Source: Acidobacteriota bacterium
Lineage (GTDB): Bacteria > Acidobacteriota > Terriglobia > UBA7540
Assembly: GCA_021827245.1 (NCBI GenBank)
Contig: JAKAWN010000045.1
Coordinates: forward strand, 1-24,227
Direction of reading: 5' to 3'
DNA length: 24,227 nucleotides
Part shown: in pieces, positions 15,608-24,227 of the stretch
How positions within the stretch are numbered: position 1 is the first letter of the stretch
Layout: each line of letters begins with the position of its first letter
Position numbers and translations under genes: made by a program
The notes under the pieces: generated by a model
The model's database searches: none
Told to the model about the DNA's origin: nothing
What the model saw: only the letters and a program-made list of their open reading frames with translations

Positions 15608-15819
15608 GGTCTTTCCTCCTGTGGTGTCGCATGCGCCGGATCACAAGCATCCAGTGAATCTGGCAGTGAGGACCCCGCCGCTGCCAAGGGCCGGTGTCCC
15701 CAGAAAATCACTTGAATAACTCTCCGCCCTTCGATATCTTGATCAACCAGCCGTGGCCGAATTGGCCCCAATGCTCTTCTCCGGCGTAAATTTCGCGGCG
15801 CCAACAGTATCCGTCTCAT
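15604..15819 (-). CDS. Doubtful short ORF (71 codons) upstream of and overlapping the exported-protein gene
   Basis: An ATG at 15819 has a strong site (GAGGAGG, 6 bases upstream). The frame ends by ATGA overlap with the start of the next gene, an arrangement typical of coupled genes. The product is Arg- and Pro-rich (LLAPRNLRRRRALGPIRPR), however, and resembles nothing known. Another frame of the same DNA (15711-15815) has more protein-like composition, including REIYAGEEHWGQFGHGWLIK, but no start codon. So this may be a leader ORF, or a decayed gene fragment read in the wrong frame. Confidence 0.3.
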   Translation of the reverse strand: MRRILLAPRNLRRRRALGPIRPRLVDQDIEGRRVIQVIFWGHRPLAAAGSSLPDSLDACDPAHATPQEERP

Positions 15820-16201
15820 GGTGGTCCTCCTCGTGAGGAGAGGCTGAAGGGCATGGGACACCGCCTCTTGCAAGCGGTTATTTCTTCACTCGCCGGAAGA
15901 CCGGCGGCCAGCCTTTCGCGTGAGGCATCTATCTTCGCTATAAATGCCGGTTAATGGTTTTACTATGGCCGGACGCGTGCTTATTGTCAACCCGATAAAT
16001 AGGGGACAGCCGGCCAAGCTCCCTTGCAAAGAGCGGTTGGCGCAGAGTTTTCCCTCCAGGGACTCTGCTGCTCTCGCCGCGCGCCTCTGGGTTCGCCTTA
16101 TTCAACTCCGTTTTCGAGGAAAGTTGATATTCTGAAAGAGGGTAGTCGCGCTTCGATCGTCTGGGTGGCGGGTCACGTGTGCGGGCGGGGAGGGTGGAAT
16201 T
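15820..16201. other. Intergenic stretch with small hairpins, no supported gene
   Basis: CGCCGG-AAGA-CCGGCG (15891-15906) is a perfect 6-bp hairpin with a tetraloop. A bulged hairpin lies at 16043-16067 (CAGAG, bulge TTT, TCCCT, then AGGGA, CTCTG). Neither is followed by a T-run, so they are not convincing terminators. The region separates the divergent 15819 and 16202 genes, so promoters for both are expected here; none is clear. Confidence 0.4.
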
Positions 16202-17170
16202 TTGAAAAAGAGAGAACGGCGGCAGGAACCGTTACAGGCAGAGGTTCGCCAGGCTACGATCATTGAATCCAGGAAGCTCTCGAGCACGTTGGGAGCCAGG
16301 ATTGTCCTGGCCAGCGAGACCTTCCAGCATACAGGAAGCTTCAAATTCCGCGCCGCGTACAACGTGGTGAAGCGGGCGCCCGCTGACCTTTTCCTCACCG
16401 CTTCTTCCGGGAATTTCGGGCAGGCGCTGGCCTACGCGTGCCAGTTGCTCGGCAAGGCTTGCATTGTGGTGATGCCCTCTACTTCAGCACAAGTGAAAGT
16501 GGATGCTGTGCGCGGCTACGGGGGCAGGGTCGAGTTAGTCGACGTGACGGTCCAGTCGCGCTGGGACCGGGTGTGGGAATTGGCAAAGGAACATCCCGCA
16601 GCCTACGTCGCCAGCCCATACGACGATCCGTTCGTGATCGAGGGGAACAGCAGCCTGGGACGGGAACTAGCGGAACTGGAATATGATTTCGACTGCGTGG
16701 TCGTCCCGGTGGGCGGCGGCGGACTGGCGTCCGGGATTATCGTAGGCCTGCGGGCCGCCAAGGAATCCGTTCAAGTGATTGGAGCGGAACCGCTGCTGGC
16801 AAACGATGCGGCACGGTCGCTCCGGGCAGGCCGGATCATCCAGAATGAAAGCGAACCGCAAACCATCGCTGACGGCGCCCGGACACTAAGCCTGGGCGAC
16901 CGCAACTGGGAGATCTTGAGAACCGGACTGGCCAGGATCGTGGAGGTTCCGGAGGAGAAAATCGCTGCGGGACTGCGGGTGCTCTTTAGCCTGGCGAACT
17001 TGAAAGTTGAGCCGACCGGCGCACTGGGAATCGGAGCGATACTGGCCGAGCCCGAGACATTCGCCGGTCAGACCCTCTGCTGCGTGGTGAGTGGCGGAAA
17101 TGTCGATCCCCAGGTCTATGCGCGTCTCCTGCTGGGTGAGAGAGCCGATCAGCGTGGAATAGATGGGTAA
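16202..17170 (+). CDS. Fold-type II PLP enzyme, threonine dehydratase/serine racemase-like
   Basis: A cytoplasmic pyridoxal-phosphate enzyme that most likely deaminates L-threonine or L-serine, or racemises serine. The start is TTG at 16202, with GGGGAGGG about 8 bases upstream; no ATG or GTG fits. The PLP lysine is Lys48 in TGSFKFRAA, the substrate-binding SSGNFGQ loop is at 68-74, the phosphate-binding glycine loop GGGGLASG at 171-178, and SGGN near the end (297-300) contacts the pyridine nitrogen. At 322 residues it lacks the C-terminal ACT domain of biosynthetic, isoleucine-regulated IlvA, so a catabolic dehydratase or racemase is more likely. It is monocistronic and convergent with the RDD gene, 62 bp away. 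Confidence 0.88.
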   Translation: MKKRERRQEPLQAEVRQATIIESRKLSSTLGARIVLASETFQHTGSFKFRAAYNVVKRAPADLFLTASSGNFGQALAYACQLLGKACIVVMPSTSAQVKVDAVRGYGGRVELVDVTVQSRWDRVWELAKEHPAAYVASPYDDPFVIEGNSSLGRELAELEYDFDCVVVPVGGGGLASGIIVGLRAAKESVQVIGAEPLLANDAARSLRAGRIIQNESEPQTIADGARTLSLGDRNWEILRTGLARIVEVPEEKIAAGLRVLFSLANLKVEPTGALGIGAILAEPETFAGQTLCCVVSGGNVDPQVYARLLLGERADQRGIDG

Positions 17171-17232
17171 CTGACCGGCCAGAGAGGTGCAAGCGCCCCC
17201 GGCCTCAGCTGGCAACACAAGCAAAGAAAATT

Positions 17233-18345
17233 CTATCGATTATCGGCAGGAACAACAAAAGTCCTGGACATCCGATCATGCCAGGTGAGCCCATCCACGT
17301 CGACAACCGCCCAGACAAACCCCAGCATGAGGGCTGACATTGAAACGAGGTACCCAAAAGCGCGCCAGAGGCAATCAGAGACCCCGGGAGGATTGCCCTC
17401 GAAGGTAGTCACTTCAAGGCCCGCCCAGATCAGTCCTGGAGTGGCGCAAGAAAGGACCGTGCACCCCGCAAAGTAGAACACAACAAAGAACACGGTGATC
17501 AGACCTGCAACACCCAACTCCAGGGGCTGGGTCGATAAGCGTCCACCGGTACGCCAGAAAATCAGCGTGTATAATGCTGCTCCCGACAGCAGAACCACCG
17601 CATCGATGGCACCGGCAAACATGCGGGCGCTCATGCTGGCGCCTGGCATTTCCGACGTCGCGCCCGCCCTAATGTCACCCATGGTATTCTCCTGGGATGA
17701 TCCGAGTTCGATCTCGAGGGGGGCCATGTCGTCGTGAGACGGCGTTTTTCTGCCGGATGCAGGCGGGATTCCGCTGCCTTCAGGTTGAAAACTTGGTTCG
17801 AAATTCTCCAAGCCTGTTACTCGCGGGCCAGGACGTGAGCCGGGTGCAGTCTTGCCCTGGGGCCCCAATTCTTCCGAGGATGGAAATTCGATAAGATTGG
17901 GGTGGGACTCGTGCGTGCCGCGCGCGGAAGGCCCGAAATCCAGATCCAGCGTTTCGCGGTCGCCTTCTTTGGCCTTCCGCAGGTGGGCTCGCCGCCGGCG
18001 AAAATCCTCAACGCGCTGCGCCAGTTCGGCCTGCCAGTCCTGCCCGGCTTCCGAGTCTGGACGGGGGGAAGATAGGTGCTCTTCATTCGGTTCAATCGAG
18101 AGCGCAGAAGCGCCTTGTGGGTTGAGCTCAATATCCAATTCGCCGGCCTCCTGGCCACCCATTTCCATTCGATCTTGAATATGTTCGGCGCCTGACGCCT
18201 CCGGAGCCTTGATTGCTGAATAGGGCCGGGAGAAGAGGGATGCAGCTTCCTTGGCATCGCTGCGTGCAGGGGTGAGAAGGTGTCCGCATTTCTTGCAACG
18301 GTCAAGCCCCGGAAAACTAACGAAACCGCACTCTGGACATTTCAC
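17233..18345 (-). CDS. Zinc-ribbon and RDD-domain membrane protein
   Basis: I start this at GTG 18345 because GGGAGG lies 9 bases upstream; the in-frame GTG at 18354 directly abuts that site. The 370-residue product opens with a zinc ribbon, MKCPECGFVSFPGLDRCKKC, with Cys3, Cys6, Cys17 and Cys20. A long acidic, Pro/Glu/Ser-rich and probably disordered linker follows (about 25-235), with a charged helical patch (AELAQRVEDFRRRRAHLRKA). The last ~130 residues form an RDD membrane domain: ARMFAGAIDAVVLL for the first helix, a second pair of hydrophobic segments, and the closing LTWHDRMSRTFVV that resembles the family's LHDR-type end. The function is unknown; RDD proteins are inner-membrane and some have been linked to transport. 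It is divergent from lptD by about 58 bp. Confidence 0.85.
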   Translation of the reverse strand: MKCPECGFVSFPGLDRCKKCGHLLTPARSDAKEAASLFSRPYSAIKAPEASGAEHIQDRMEMGGQEAGELDIELNPQGASALSIEPNEEHLSSPRPDSEAGQDWQAELAQRVEDFRRRRAHLRKAKEGDRETLDLDFGPSARGTHESHPNLIEFPSSEELGPQGKTAPGSRPGPRVTGLENFEPSFQPEGSGIPPASGRKTPSHDDMAPLEIELGSSQENTMGDIRAGATSEMPGASMSARMFAGAIDAVVLLSGAALYTLIFWRTGGRLSTQPLELGVAGLITVFFVVFYFAGCTVLSCATPGLIWAGLEVTTFEGNPPGVSDCLWRAFGYLVSMSALMLGFVWAVVDVDGLTWHDRMSRTFVVPADNR

Positions 18346-18403
18346 CGAGACCACCCTCCCTCATCGAACACTTGCCTGACCAACCAGCCATCATAGCAAA
18401 TTC

Positions 18404-20800
18404 ATGTGCTCGGACCAAGCTTTTGCGGGTAGAATACCAACTTTGGCAAAAGCCATGGGTCCGATCGCTCGCGCTGCCAACCGGCAGACAAATTCCCGCA
18501 TTTGGTTGCTCATGACACTCGGCGCGGTTCTGATGATGCCGGTCCTTAAGACGCTTGGGCAGACCCTGCCTTCCTTTCCGGCGAGGTTGGGAAATCAGGG
18601 ATCCACTGTCACGCTTCGCGCAGACACGCAGGGGAAAAAGGGCTCGGTGTACTATGCACGGGGCCATGTCGTGTTGACCTACCAGCAGATGCGGGTATCG
18701 GCGGACGAGGCGACTTACAACGTAGCGACCCAGGAGGTGGTGGCTACCGGCCACGTGACCTATGACGATCCCACAGCTCACCTGGAAGCCGATCAGCTTC
18801 ACTACAACGTGTCGACGGGGAAGGGGTGGTTCCTCAACGGTCACGGTTACCTGCGCCCGCACCTCAAGCCACGTCACGGAGTTATGCAGTCCGAGAGCCC
18901 TTTTTACGTGCAGGCCAAGATCGTGCAGAGACTGAACGAGTTATCCTACAAGATCATCGACGGCCGCGTGACCACCTGCCAGTGCGAGCAGACGGGGTGG
19001 TCCATCAGCACCGGCCATGCCGACGTGACGGTGGGGGATAAAGTGGTGGCGCGCAACAACGTCTTTCGCTTTCTCCGGGCGCCTATCCTATACTTTCCCA
19101 TCCTGGTAGACTCGATTGCCCCGCGGCCCCGGCAGAGCGGTTTTTTGCTCCCCAACATCGGCAATTCTTCCCAGAAAGGCTTCACCTTTGGCGACGGTTT
19201 CTACTGGGCCATCAACCGCAGCGCTGATCTCACCCTGGGCGCGGAGGATTATACCCGGCGAGGACTGGCCGGAAGCGGCGAATTCCGCGCCCGTCCCAGC
19301 GCTGACAGCAGTCTCGTCGTCAACGCATTTGGTGTCAATGACCGAGGCAGTCCGGGTGCTCCGCAACTGGCGGCGCCGGGCGAAAGTATCAAGGCGGCTG
19401 GCTATGCGGACCATTTGTGGGGAGGGTTTCGCGGCGTTGTGGACGCCTATTACTCCAGTTCACTTGCCTTCCAGGAAACGTTTGCCACCAACTTCGCTCA
19501 GGCCGTTACTTCTGAGGCGCGGCAGACAGGTTTTCTGACCAAGAACTTCAACGCCTACAGCATCAATTTTTACGTTTCGCGCTACCAGAACTTTCTCTCT
19601 ACGACGGGCGGCTCGGCAAATTCTATTACCATTCGTCACACGCCCAGTTTCTCCTTTTCAGGCATGGACAAGCAAGTAGGGCACACGCCTCTTTACTTTT
19701 CCTTTGACACTTCCGCCGGTGCGGTGGCGCGTTCGGAGCCCAACTTCAGGACCCCTAATTTTTCCGATCGTTTCAACCTTCATCCCGAACTTACCCTCCG
19801 GCTGAAACCCTTCCTTCACTTTCACGTGACGCCGTCAGGGGGCGTGTGGCTGACGAGATACGGTACCAGCCTCAAGCCGGACCGTAGCGGCCTGGATCGC
19901 TTTCTGGGGGATTTTTCGCTGGACATACGGCCCCCGTCGTTCGAAAAGGTCTTCGCCCATCCGCACGACGGATATCTCTTCAAACATGTGATCGAGCCGG
20001 ACATCAAATATCAAGTGGTTCAGGCCACCGACCCGCAGAACATCCTGGACATCGTGAGGTTCGATAACCTGGATACTCTGGCGGAAACGAATGAGATCGA
20101 GTATTCGTTGACCAACGCCATTTTTGTCCGCAAAGATGTGCCCAGCGGTGAGCCGATCCCGCAGGCTCACGAACTCGTTTCACTGCGGCTGTCACAGATC
20201 TACTATTTTGATCCCACGTTCGGAGGCGCACTTCAACCCGGCAAGGACATCGTGTGGCAGCCGACGACGGCGCTGACAGGATTCGCATTTGCACAGGGAC
20301 GGAACCTCTCACCGTTGGTTTCCGTGCTGAAGCTGGCGCCCTCTTCGAACTACGACACCGAGTTGCGGGCTGACTTCAGCCCTTATGGAGGAGGCGTGCT
20401 GAACGCCGGAATCACTTCCAACGTGCACCGAGGGCTGATGGGCCTGTCGCTGACGGATTTTTTCATCAGCCGCACGGAAACTCAGTTGACGCCAGTACTC
20501 CCCACAACCCCACTCTCCCAAATACCATCGTATAACCTGTTGCGTCTGGTAGGGACCTATGGGAGCATGGATCATAAAGGCTTCAGCGGCGCTTTTGGCG
20601 CCGACTATAACTTTGTACAGGGGATTGCCCAGGGGGTCGTTGGGCAGATCGGTTATCATTTTTCCTGCTTCGCCGTCAACGCTGAATACAGAAGGTTTTC
20701 GCTCGGCCCTATCCGACAGGAAAATGAATTTCGCATAGCAATTTCGCTGGCGAACGTGGGCACTTTTGGAAACTTTCGTCAAACCGATCGGCTGTATTGA
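18404..20800 (+). CDS. lptD: LPS-assembly outer-membrane protein LptD
   Basis: LptD is the outer-membrane beta-barrel that inserts lipopolysaccharide into the outer leaflet, with LptE as its usual plug. The 798-residue product matches the family length. A hydrophobic stretch [15 protein letters not shown] (about 32-46) acts as the signal peptide. It is preceded by a long N-region, so the in-frame ATG at 18455 may be the real start; neither has a clear Shine-Dalgarno. The periplasmic OstA/LptA-like jellyroll follows (about 62-150: [20 protein letters not shown], then [10 protein letters not shown]). The C-terminal LptD barrel contains [20 protein letters not shown] and ends with a run of aromatic-rich amphipathic strands. 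It heads a close plus-strand gene run. Confidence 0.93.
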   Translation: MCSDQAFAGRIPTLAKAMGPIARAANRQTNSRIWLLMTLGAVLMMPVLKTLGQTLPSFPARLGNQGSTVTLRADTQGKKGSVYYARGHVVLTYQQMRVSADEATYNVATQEVVATGHVTYDDPTAHLEADQLHYNVSTGKGWFLNGHGYLRPHLKPRHGVMQSESPFYVQAKIVQRLNELSYKIIDGRVTTCQCEQTGWSISTGHADVTVGDKVVARNNVFRFLRAPILYFPILVDSIAPRPRQSGFLLPNIGNSSQKGFTFGDGFYWAINRSADLTLGAEDYTRRGLAGSGEFRARPSADSSLVVNAFGVNDRGSPGAPQLAAPGESIKAAGYADHLWGGFRGVVDAYYSSSLAFQETFATNFAQAVTSEARQTGFLTKNFNAYSINFYVSRYQNFLSTTGGSANSITIRHTPSFSFSGMDKQVGHTPLYFSFDTSAGAVARSEPNFRTPNFSDRFNLHPELTLRLKPFLHFHVTPSGGVWLTRYGTSLKPDRSGLDRFLGDFSLDIRPPSFEKVFAHPHDGYLFKHVIEPDIKYQVVQATDPQNILDIVRFDNLDTLAETNEIEYSLTNAIFVRKDVPSGEPIPQAHELVSLRLSQIYYFDPTFGGALQPGKDIVWQPTTALTGFAFAQGRNLSPLVSVLKLAPSSNYDTELRADFSPYGGGVLNAGITSNVHRGLMGLSLTDFFISRTETQLTPVLPTTPLSQIPSYNLLRLVGTYGSMDHKGFSGAFGADYNFVQGIAQGVVGQIGYHFSCFAVNAEYRRFSLGPIRQENEFRIAISLANVGTFGNFRQTDRLY

Positions 20801-20900
20801 GGGCCTCCAAACCGGGATACCGAGAACGGGAGCAGCCAGTTCGAACGGCTCAGGAAGAAACCTGCATGGCCTCACTCAATTACACTGGAGGAGAATCACT

Positions 20901-21875
20901 ATGGCATTTCCAACTCAACGCCCGAGGCGTCTGCGCAGGACGCCAGCCATCCGCGGGCTTGTCGAAGAGACACGGCTTTCGGCTCGCTCGATGATCTATC
21001 CTCTTTTCGTCTGCCCGGGCTCAAAGGTTAAGGATGAAATCACCTCGATGCCGGGAAACTACCGGTGGTCCGTGGACATGCTGGTCGAAGAGTGCAAGGC
21101 GGTTTACGATCTCGGTATCCCGGCGATCACTCTTTTTGGCATACCCGAAATGAAGGACGAACTTGGCTCGGGTGCGTACGATCCGAACGGCATCGTGCAG
21201 CGCGCCGTTAGAAGCATCAAAAAGAGATTGCCGAGGTTGCTGGTGATCTGTGATACATGCCTCGACGAATACACCTCCCACGGGCACTGCGGCATCGTCA
21301 AGAACGGTGAAGTGGACAACGACTCCACCCTGGAACTTCTGGCGAGGACGGCCTTGACCCAGGCCGAGGCAGGAGCTGACATTGTGGCGCCGTCGGACAT
21401 GATGGACGGACGCGTGGGCCGGATCCGGCAGGAACTTGACGGCCACGACTTTGGCGCAATTCCAATCCTGGCTTATTCCGCCAAATACGCGTCCGCCTTT
21501 TACGGACCTTTCCGCGAAGCGGCCGATTCGTCGCCCAAGTTCGGAGACCGCCGTTCCTACCAGATGGACCCGGCCAATCAGCGGGAGGCCTTGCGGGAAA
21601 TTGCTCTTGATATTGAAGAGGGCGCGGATATCATCATGGTCAAACCTGCACTCTCCTATCTGGATATCATTGCGCTTGCGCGGCAGGAGTTCGATGTTCC
21701 GATTGCAGCCTATCAGGTGAGCGGCGAGTTTTCACTGATTGAGGCCGCCGCCAGTGCCGGCTGGGTCGATCGAAAACAGATCGCCCTGGAAACTCTGCTT
21801 TCCATTCAAAGAGCCGGCGCTCAGATGATTCTGACTTACTTTGCCAAGGATGTGGCGCGGTGGCTGACATGCTGA
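20901..21875 (+). CDS. hemB: Delta-aminolevulinic acid dehydratase (porphobilinogen synthase)
   Basis: HemB condenses two 5-aminolevulinate molecules to porphobilinogen, the first shared step towards haem and other tetrapyrroles. I start it at the ATG at 20901, with GGAGGAG 7 bases upstream, giving 324 residues, the usual size; the frame extends upstream to 20766 only by chance, overlapping lptD. The two Schiff-base lysines are Lys195 (AYSAKYAS) and Lys248 (IIMVKPA). The metal loop reads [15 protein letters not shown] (117-131): Cys120 and Cys130 match two zinc ligands of the E. coli enzyme, but the middle one (E. coli Cys122) is Asp. An additional Cys117 is present. [10 protein letters not shown] and VSGEFSLI are also typical. 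It lies 100 bp after lptD and 46 bp before the PBP4 gene. Confidence 0.96.
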   Translation: MAFPTQRPRRLRRTPAIRGLVEETRLSARSMIYPLFVCPGSKVKDEITSMPGNYRWSVDMLVEECKAVYDLGIPAITLFGIPEMKDELGSGAYDPNGIVQRAVRSIKKRLPRLLVICDTCLDEYTSHGHCGIVKNGEVDNDSTLELLARTALTQAEAGADIVAPSDMMDGRVGRIRQELDGHDFGAIPILAYSAKYASAFYGPFREAADSSPKFGDRRSYQMDPANQREALREIALDIEEGADIIMVKPALSYLDIIALARQEFDVPIAAYQVSGEFSLIEAAASAGWVDRKQIALETLLSIQRAGAQMILTYFAKDVARWLTC

Positions 21876-21921
21876 TTCCGCACTACGGTCAAGAAATTGC
21901 TGATGGCAGGTACCGTCATTG

Positions 21922-23520
21922 ATGGCGCGTGTGCGGTTCTTGTGGATGTCGCGATCCCCGTCTGCTGCGCGGCCAGGTTGGCGATGGAGTTTGTTCAAAT
22001 CGCCAGCCCTCGCCCTCCTGGTAAGCGTCTGCGCGCTGTTGTTGCCCCCGGCCACCCAGGCTGGCCAGCTTGATAACCCTCTTGCTCAGCGAATTGACGC
22101 CATACTTCGCGCGTCGCCCGCCTGGCGGGGATTCTGGGGAATTGAAGTCGTCCGGCTTTCTGACGGTGAGATCCTATACGCGCGCAACCCTCAGCGCCTG
22201 TTTCAACCCGCTTCGAACATGAAGCTGTTTACCGCCGCGGCGGCGCTCAGCACGCTGGGGCCGAATTTCATTTATCGAACTACAGTTGAAAGCTCGGCGC
22301 CTCCTGCTTCCGAAAGCCGCGTGCCGGATCTCTTTCTGGTGGGACGGGGCGACCCCAATCTCGGCAGCCGCATGCTGCCGTACAGGTACAACTCGCCGGC
22401 GCGTCATCCGGCCGACCTGGACTTTGAGAATCTTGCCGACCAGGTGGCCGCGAAGGGTGTTCGCGAAGTCACCGGCAATCTCTATGCCGACGACACCTAT
22501 TACGTCTACCAGCCATACGGAACCAACTGGGCGATCGATGATCTCGACTGGGGTTACGGTGCCCCGATTACGGCCCTGGCTTTCAATGACAACTCCTTGA
22601 AGCTTGAAATCCGGCCAGCGGCTTTTGTCGGACCCAGGGCGCAAATCTTCCTCGACCCGGACGATGACTTCTACAAAATCGTCAATGATGTCAGGACGAC
22701 TTCAGCCCGGATTCCTGCCAAGGTGGAGGTGAACCGCCTACCTGGCTCGACGGAACTGGATGTCTGGGGCCACATTCCGATAGATTCGAATGGAGTGGAT
22801 GAGGGTATTTCCATCCAGAACCCGCCGTTTTATATCGGCGAGATGTTCCGCAAACTGCTTGAACAGCGCGGGGTGAAGGTGGATGGCAAGGTAGTGGTTG
22901 AGGAACTGACTCCGGCGGAAGCGGCCAGCCGGACGACCCTTCCCAACCCGCCGCACCGGGTGGTCATGGCCGAGCATGACTCTCTGCCACTCAGCCAGGA
23001 TATCAAGGTCATGCTGAAAGTCAGCCAGAACCTGCACGCCGAAATGCTCCTGCGCACGATGTCGCGAGTTCTGGACAATCAAGGCAGTCTCGAAGACGGC
23101 CTGGGCATTCTCAGAAACTTCGCCCGCCAAATCGGCATTGCGCCCGAAGAAGTCCAATTCGCCGGTGGCTCCGGGCTGTCGCGCGATACGCTCGTGACTC
23201 CCGATGCATTGATCAAGCTGCTGTTATTCATGTCGCGCGCGCCATATTTCCAGCCGTTTTATGACGCGCTGCCGGTCGCAGGAGTCGATGGCACGCTCGC
23301 GGGACAGTTTCATCATACGGCGCTCTTCGAGCGCGTCCACGCGAAGACCGGTTCCATGGACCATGTGAATGCGCTTTCCGGCTACATGAATCTGCCGGGC
23401 CGCAGGCGGCTGGCGTTTGTGATTATCGGGAACCATCAGCCGCTGCGCTGGGCCCAGGCAACGAAAGTGGTTGACCGAATTGCTCTCGCAATCTATCGCC
23501 AGTATGCCAACAGGCCATAG
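21922..23520 (+). CDS. dacB: D-alanyl-D-alanine carboxypeptidase/endopeptidase (PBP4, peptidase S13)
   Basis: A periplasmic low-molecular-weight penicillin-binding protein that trims or cleaves peptidoglycan peptides. The start is the ATG at 21922; an in-frame TTG directly precedes it, and the only Shine-Dalgarno-like match (CAGG) is distant. The 532-residue product has a signal peptide with a long N-region (hydrophobic core about 28-41, cleavage near 48 after ATQA). All three active-site motifs of family S13 are present: SxxK as SNMK at 98-101 (Ser98 nucleophile), SxN as SQN at 368-370 within KVSQNLHAEML, and KTGS at 475-478. GGSGLSR (415-421) is a further family mark. The insert domain between motif one and two has normal length. 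It is probably co-transcribed with hemB and the LOG-family gene. Confidence 0.94.
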   Translation: MARVRFLWMSRSPSAARPGWRWSLFKSPALALLVSVCALLLPPATQAGQLDNPLAQRIDAILRASPAWRGFWGIEVVRLSDGEILYARNPQRLFQPASNMKLFTAAAALSTLGPNFIYRTTVESSAPPASESRVPDLFLVGRGDPNLGSRMLPYRYNSPARHPADLDFENLADQVAAKGVREVTGNLYADDTYYVYQPYGTNWAIDDLDWGYGAPITALAFNDNSLKLEIRPAAFVGPRAQIFLDPDDDFYKIVNDVRTTSARIPAKVEVNRLPGSTELDVWGHIPIDSNGVDEGISIQNPPFYIGEMFRKLLEQRGVKVDGKVVVEELTPAEAASRTTLPNPPHRVVMAEHDSLPLSQDIKVMLKVSQNLHAEMLLRTMSRVLDNQGSLEDGLGILRNFARQIGIAPEEVQFAGGSGLSRDTLVTPDALIKLLLFMSRAPYFQPFYDALPVAGVDGTLAGQFHHTALFERVHAKTGSMDHVNALSGYMNLPGRRRLAFVIIGNHQPLRWAQATKVVDRIALAIYRQYANRP

Positions 23521-23536
23521 TCGCAGCGGTGCTTAC

Positions 23537-24094
23537 ATGAAAACAGTTACTATCTTCGGCAGTTCGATTCCGGGCGAGGCTACGGAAATCTACCGGGAAG
23601 AGTCATGCCTGGGGCGCCGGCTGGCGGAGGCGGGCTTCGCCATCTGCAACGGCGGCTACGGCGGCTTGATGGAGGCCACGGCCCGCGGAGCCAAAGCGGC
23701 CGGCGGGCACACGATCGGCGTTACCTGCAAGGTCTGGCCAGCCTCTGCGAACCGTTGGATTGCTGAGGAAGTGCGAACTCCGACGTTCATGGAACGCCTG
23801 CTGGCTCTGATCGAACGGGGCGACGCCTACGTCGTGCTGCCCGGCGGCACGGGAACTTTGGCGGAGCTGGCGCTGGTGTGGGAGATGATGAACAAATCGT
23901 CTTTATCCAGGTCCGTGGGCGGCCGCAAGCCGCTGCTGGTGATGGTCCCTTACTGGCAGCCGGTGATCGAGTGCCTAAAACAGGAGGTCGAGCTGGCCCT
24001 GCACTCGAAGAAAGTCAAAATACCTGCCATGGATTACGTGACGATGGTTCATACTGTGGATGAGGCTGTCGCGCACTTGAAAAGAGAACCCTAG
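23537..24094 (+). CDS. LOG-family protein (lysine-decarboxylase-like Rossmann fold)
   Basis: The start is the ATG at 23537 (MKTVTIFGSS), which gives a normal Rossmann strand at the N-terminus; the longer frame from 23471 overlaps dacB. The ribosome binding site is weak. The 185-residue product contains GGYGGLMEA (39-47) and PGGTGTLAE (102-110), the nucleotide-binding and catalytic-type motif of LOG proteins, which release free bases from nucleoside monophosphates. In the helix before it the usual MHxRK appears as FMERL, so Arg87 is kept but Met, His and Lys differ. The protein thus belongs to the wider group often annotated TIGR00725/00730, and a phosphoribohydrolase function is only possible. 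Spacing of 16 bp to dacB suggests an operon. Confidence 0.85.
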   Translation: MKTVTIFGSSIPGEATEIYREESCLGRRLAEAGFAICNGGYGGLMEATARGAKAAGGHTIGVTCKVWPASANRWIAEEVRTPTFMERLLALIERGDAYVVLPGGTGTLAELALVWEMMNKSSLSRSVGGRKPLLVMVPYWQPVIECLKQEVELALHSKKVKIPAMDYVTMVHTVDEAVAHLKREP

Positions 24095-24133
24095 TCTGGA
24101 CCTGTTCGACTCTGCCATCTGCAGCCTTTTATC

Positions 24134-24227
24134 ATGAGCAACCCCGATTCCCCATCAGCGATGTCTGAGCGTTTTTCCTGCCGCGTGCTCGAGTTCGAGG
24201 CGGTCAAGGACCTCCTGCGCGAATTCT
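24134..24227 (+). CDS. Start of a probable MutS2-type protein, cut by the window edge
   Basis: Only 31 codons are present from the ATG at 24134; a second in-frame ATG at 24161 is an alternative start. The segment CRVLEFEAVKDLLREF resembles the LEF(D/E)xVxxLL opening of MutS2 (a MutS-like ATPase with endonuclease or ribosome-rescue roles), but also the start of related MutS-domain proteins. It is 39 bp after the LOG gene in the same direction. The assignment rests on this short motif alone. Confidence 0.55.
   Translation, partial: MSNPDSPSAMSERFSCRVLEFEAVKDLLREF

Noticed and set aside
15980..16015. AATAGGGGACAGCC-type sequence as a REP/transposase-associated repeat
   Set aside because: Only a short single match is seen, with no partner arm or transposase nearby; too little to call an element.
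1..24227. CRISPR array, toxin-antitoxin pair, or phage-defence cluster
   Set aside because: I saw no regularly spaced direct repeats, no paired small toxin/antitoxin genes with known motifs, and no nuclease, helicase or reverse-transcriptase motifs in any supported gene.

Overview
The window reads as chromosomal DNA of a Gram-negative soil-type bacterium, most likely an Acidobacteriota (Terriglobia-like) genome. This is an inference. It rests on the LptD outer-membrane gene, Tat-exported glycoside hydrolases, small proteins of types I associate with that phylum, a zinc-ribbon/RDD membrane protein and moderately high GC. No rRNA or marker gene in the window proves it.

Layout. Bases 1-5459 (minus strand) hold three carbohydrate-active genes in one direction: a GH43/GH32-like beta-propeller protein, a complete Tat-exported GH78 alpha-L-rhamnosidase, and a Tat-exported clan GH-D (alpha-galactosidase-like) enzyme cut by the window edge. 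Together they suggest breakdown of rhamnose- and galactose-containing plant or microbial glycans. An APC-family amino-acid permease follows (5662-7134, minus). Bases 7135-8876 contain a decayed tyrosine recombinase on the plus strand. It lies antisense to the 3' end of an M48 metalloprotease gene, whose last ~110 codons therefore look foreign. Bases 9148-9895 carry two tiny genes with strong ribosome binding sites, flanking a 122-bp nested palindromic (MITE/REP-like) element. An ORF-poor kilobase then leads to mscL, which has a C-terminal zinc ribbon, and to a tRNA-Ala(TGC).

Bases 11892-14848 hold a dienelactone hydrolase divergent from a large secreted protein of unknown function, possibly glycosidase-like. 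A 19-bp perfect inverted repeat and two small secreted or uncertain ORFs follow. Bases 16202-17170 encode a fold-type II PLP enzyme (threonine dehydratase/serine racemase-like). It converges on a zinc-ribbon/RDD membrane protein, which is divergent from lptD.

The last 5.8 kb is a tightly packed plus-strand run: lptD, hemB, a PBP4-type D-Ala-D-Ala carboxypeptidase, a LOG-family protein, and the start of a probable mutS2. The spacing (100, 46, 16 and 39 bp) suggests shared transcription of envelope-assembly and housekeeping genes.

I did not find a clear new multi-gene system. The most unusual items are the recombinase relic with the hybrid protease tail, the nested palindrome element, the HemB metal-site variant, and the unassigned secreted protein.
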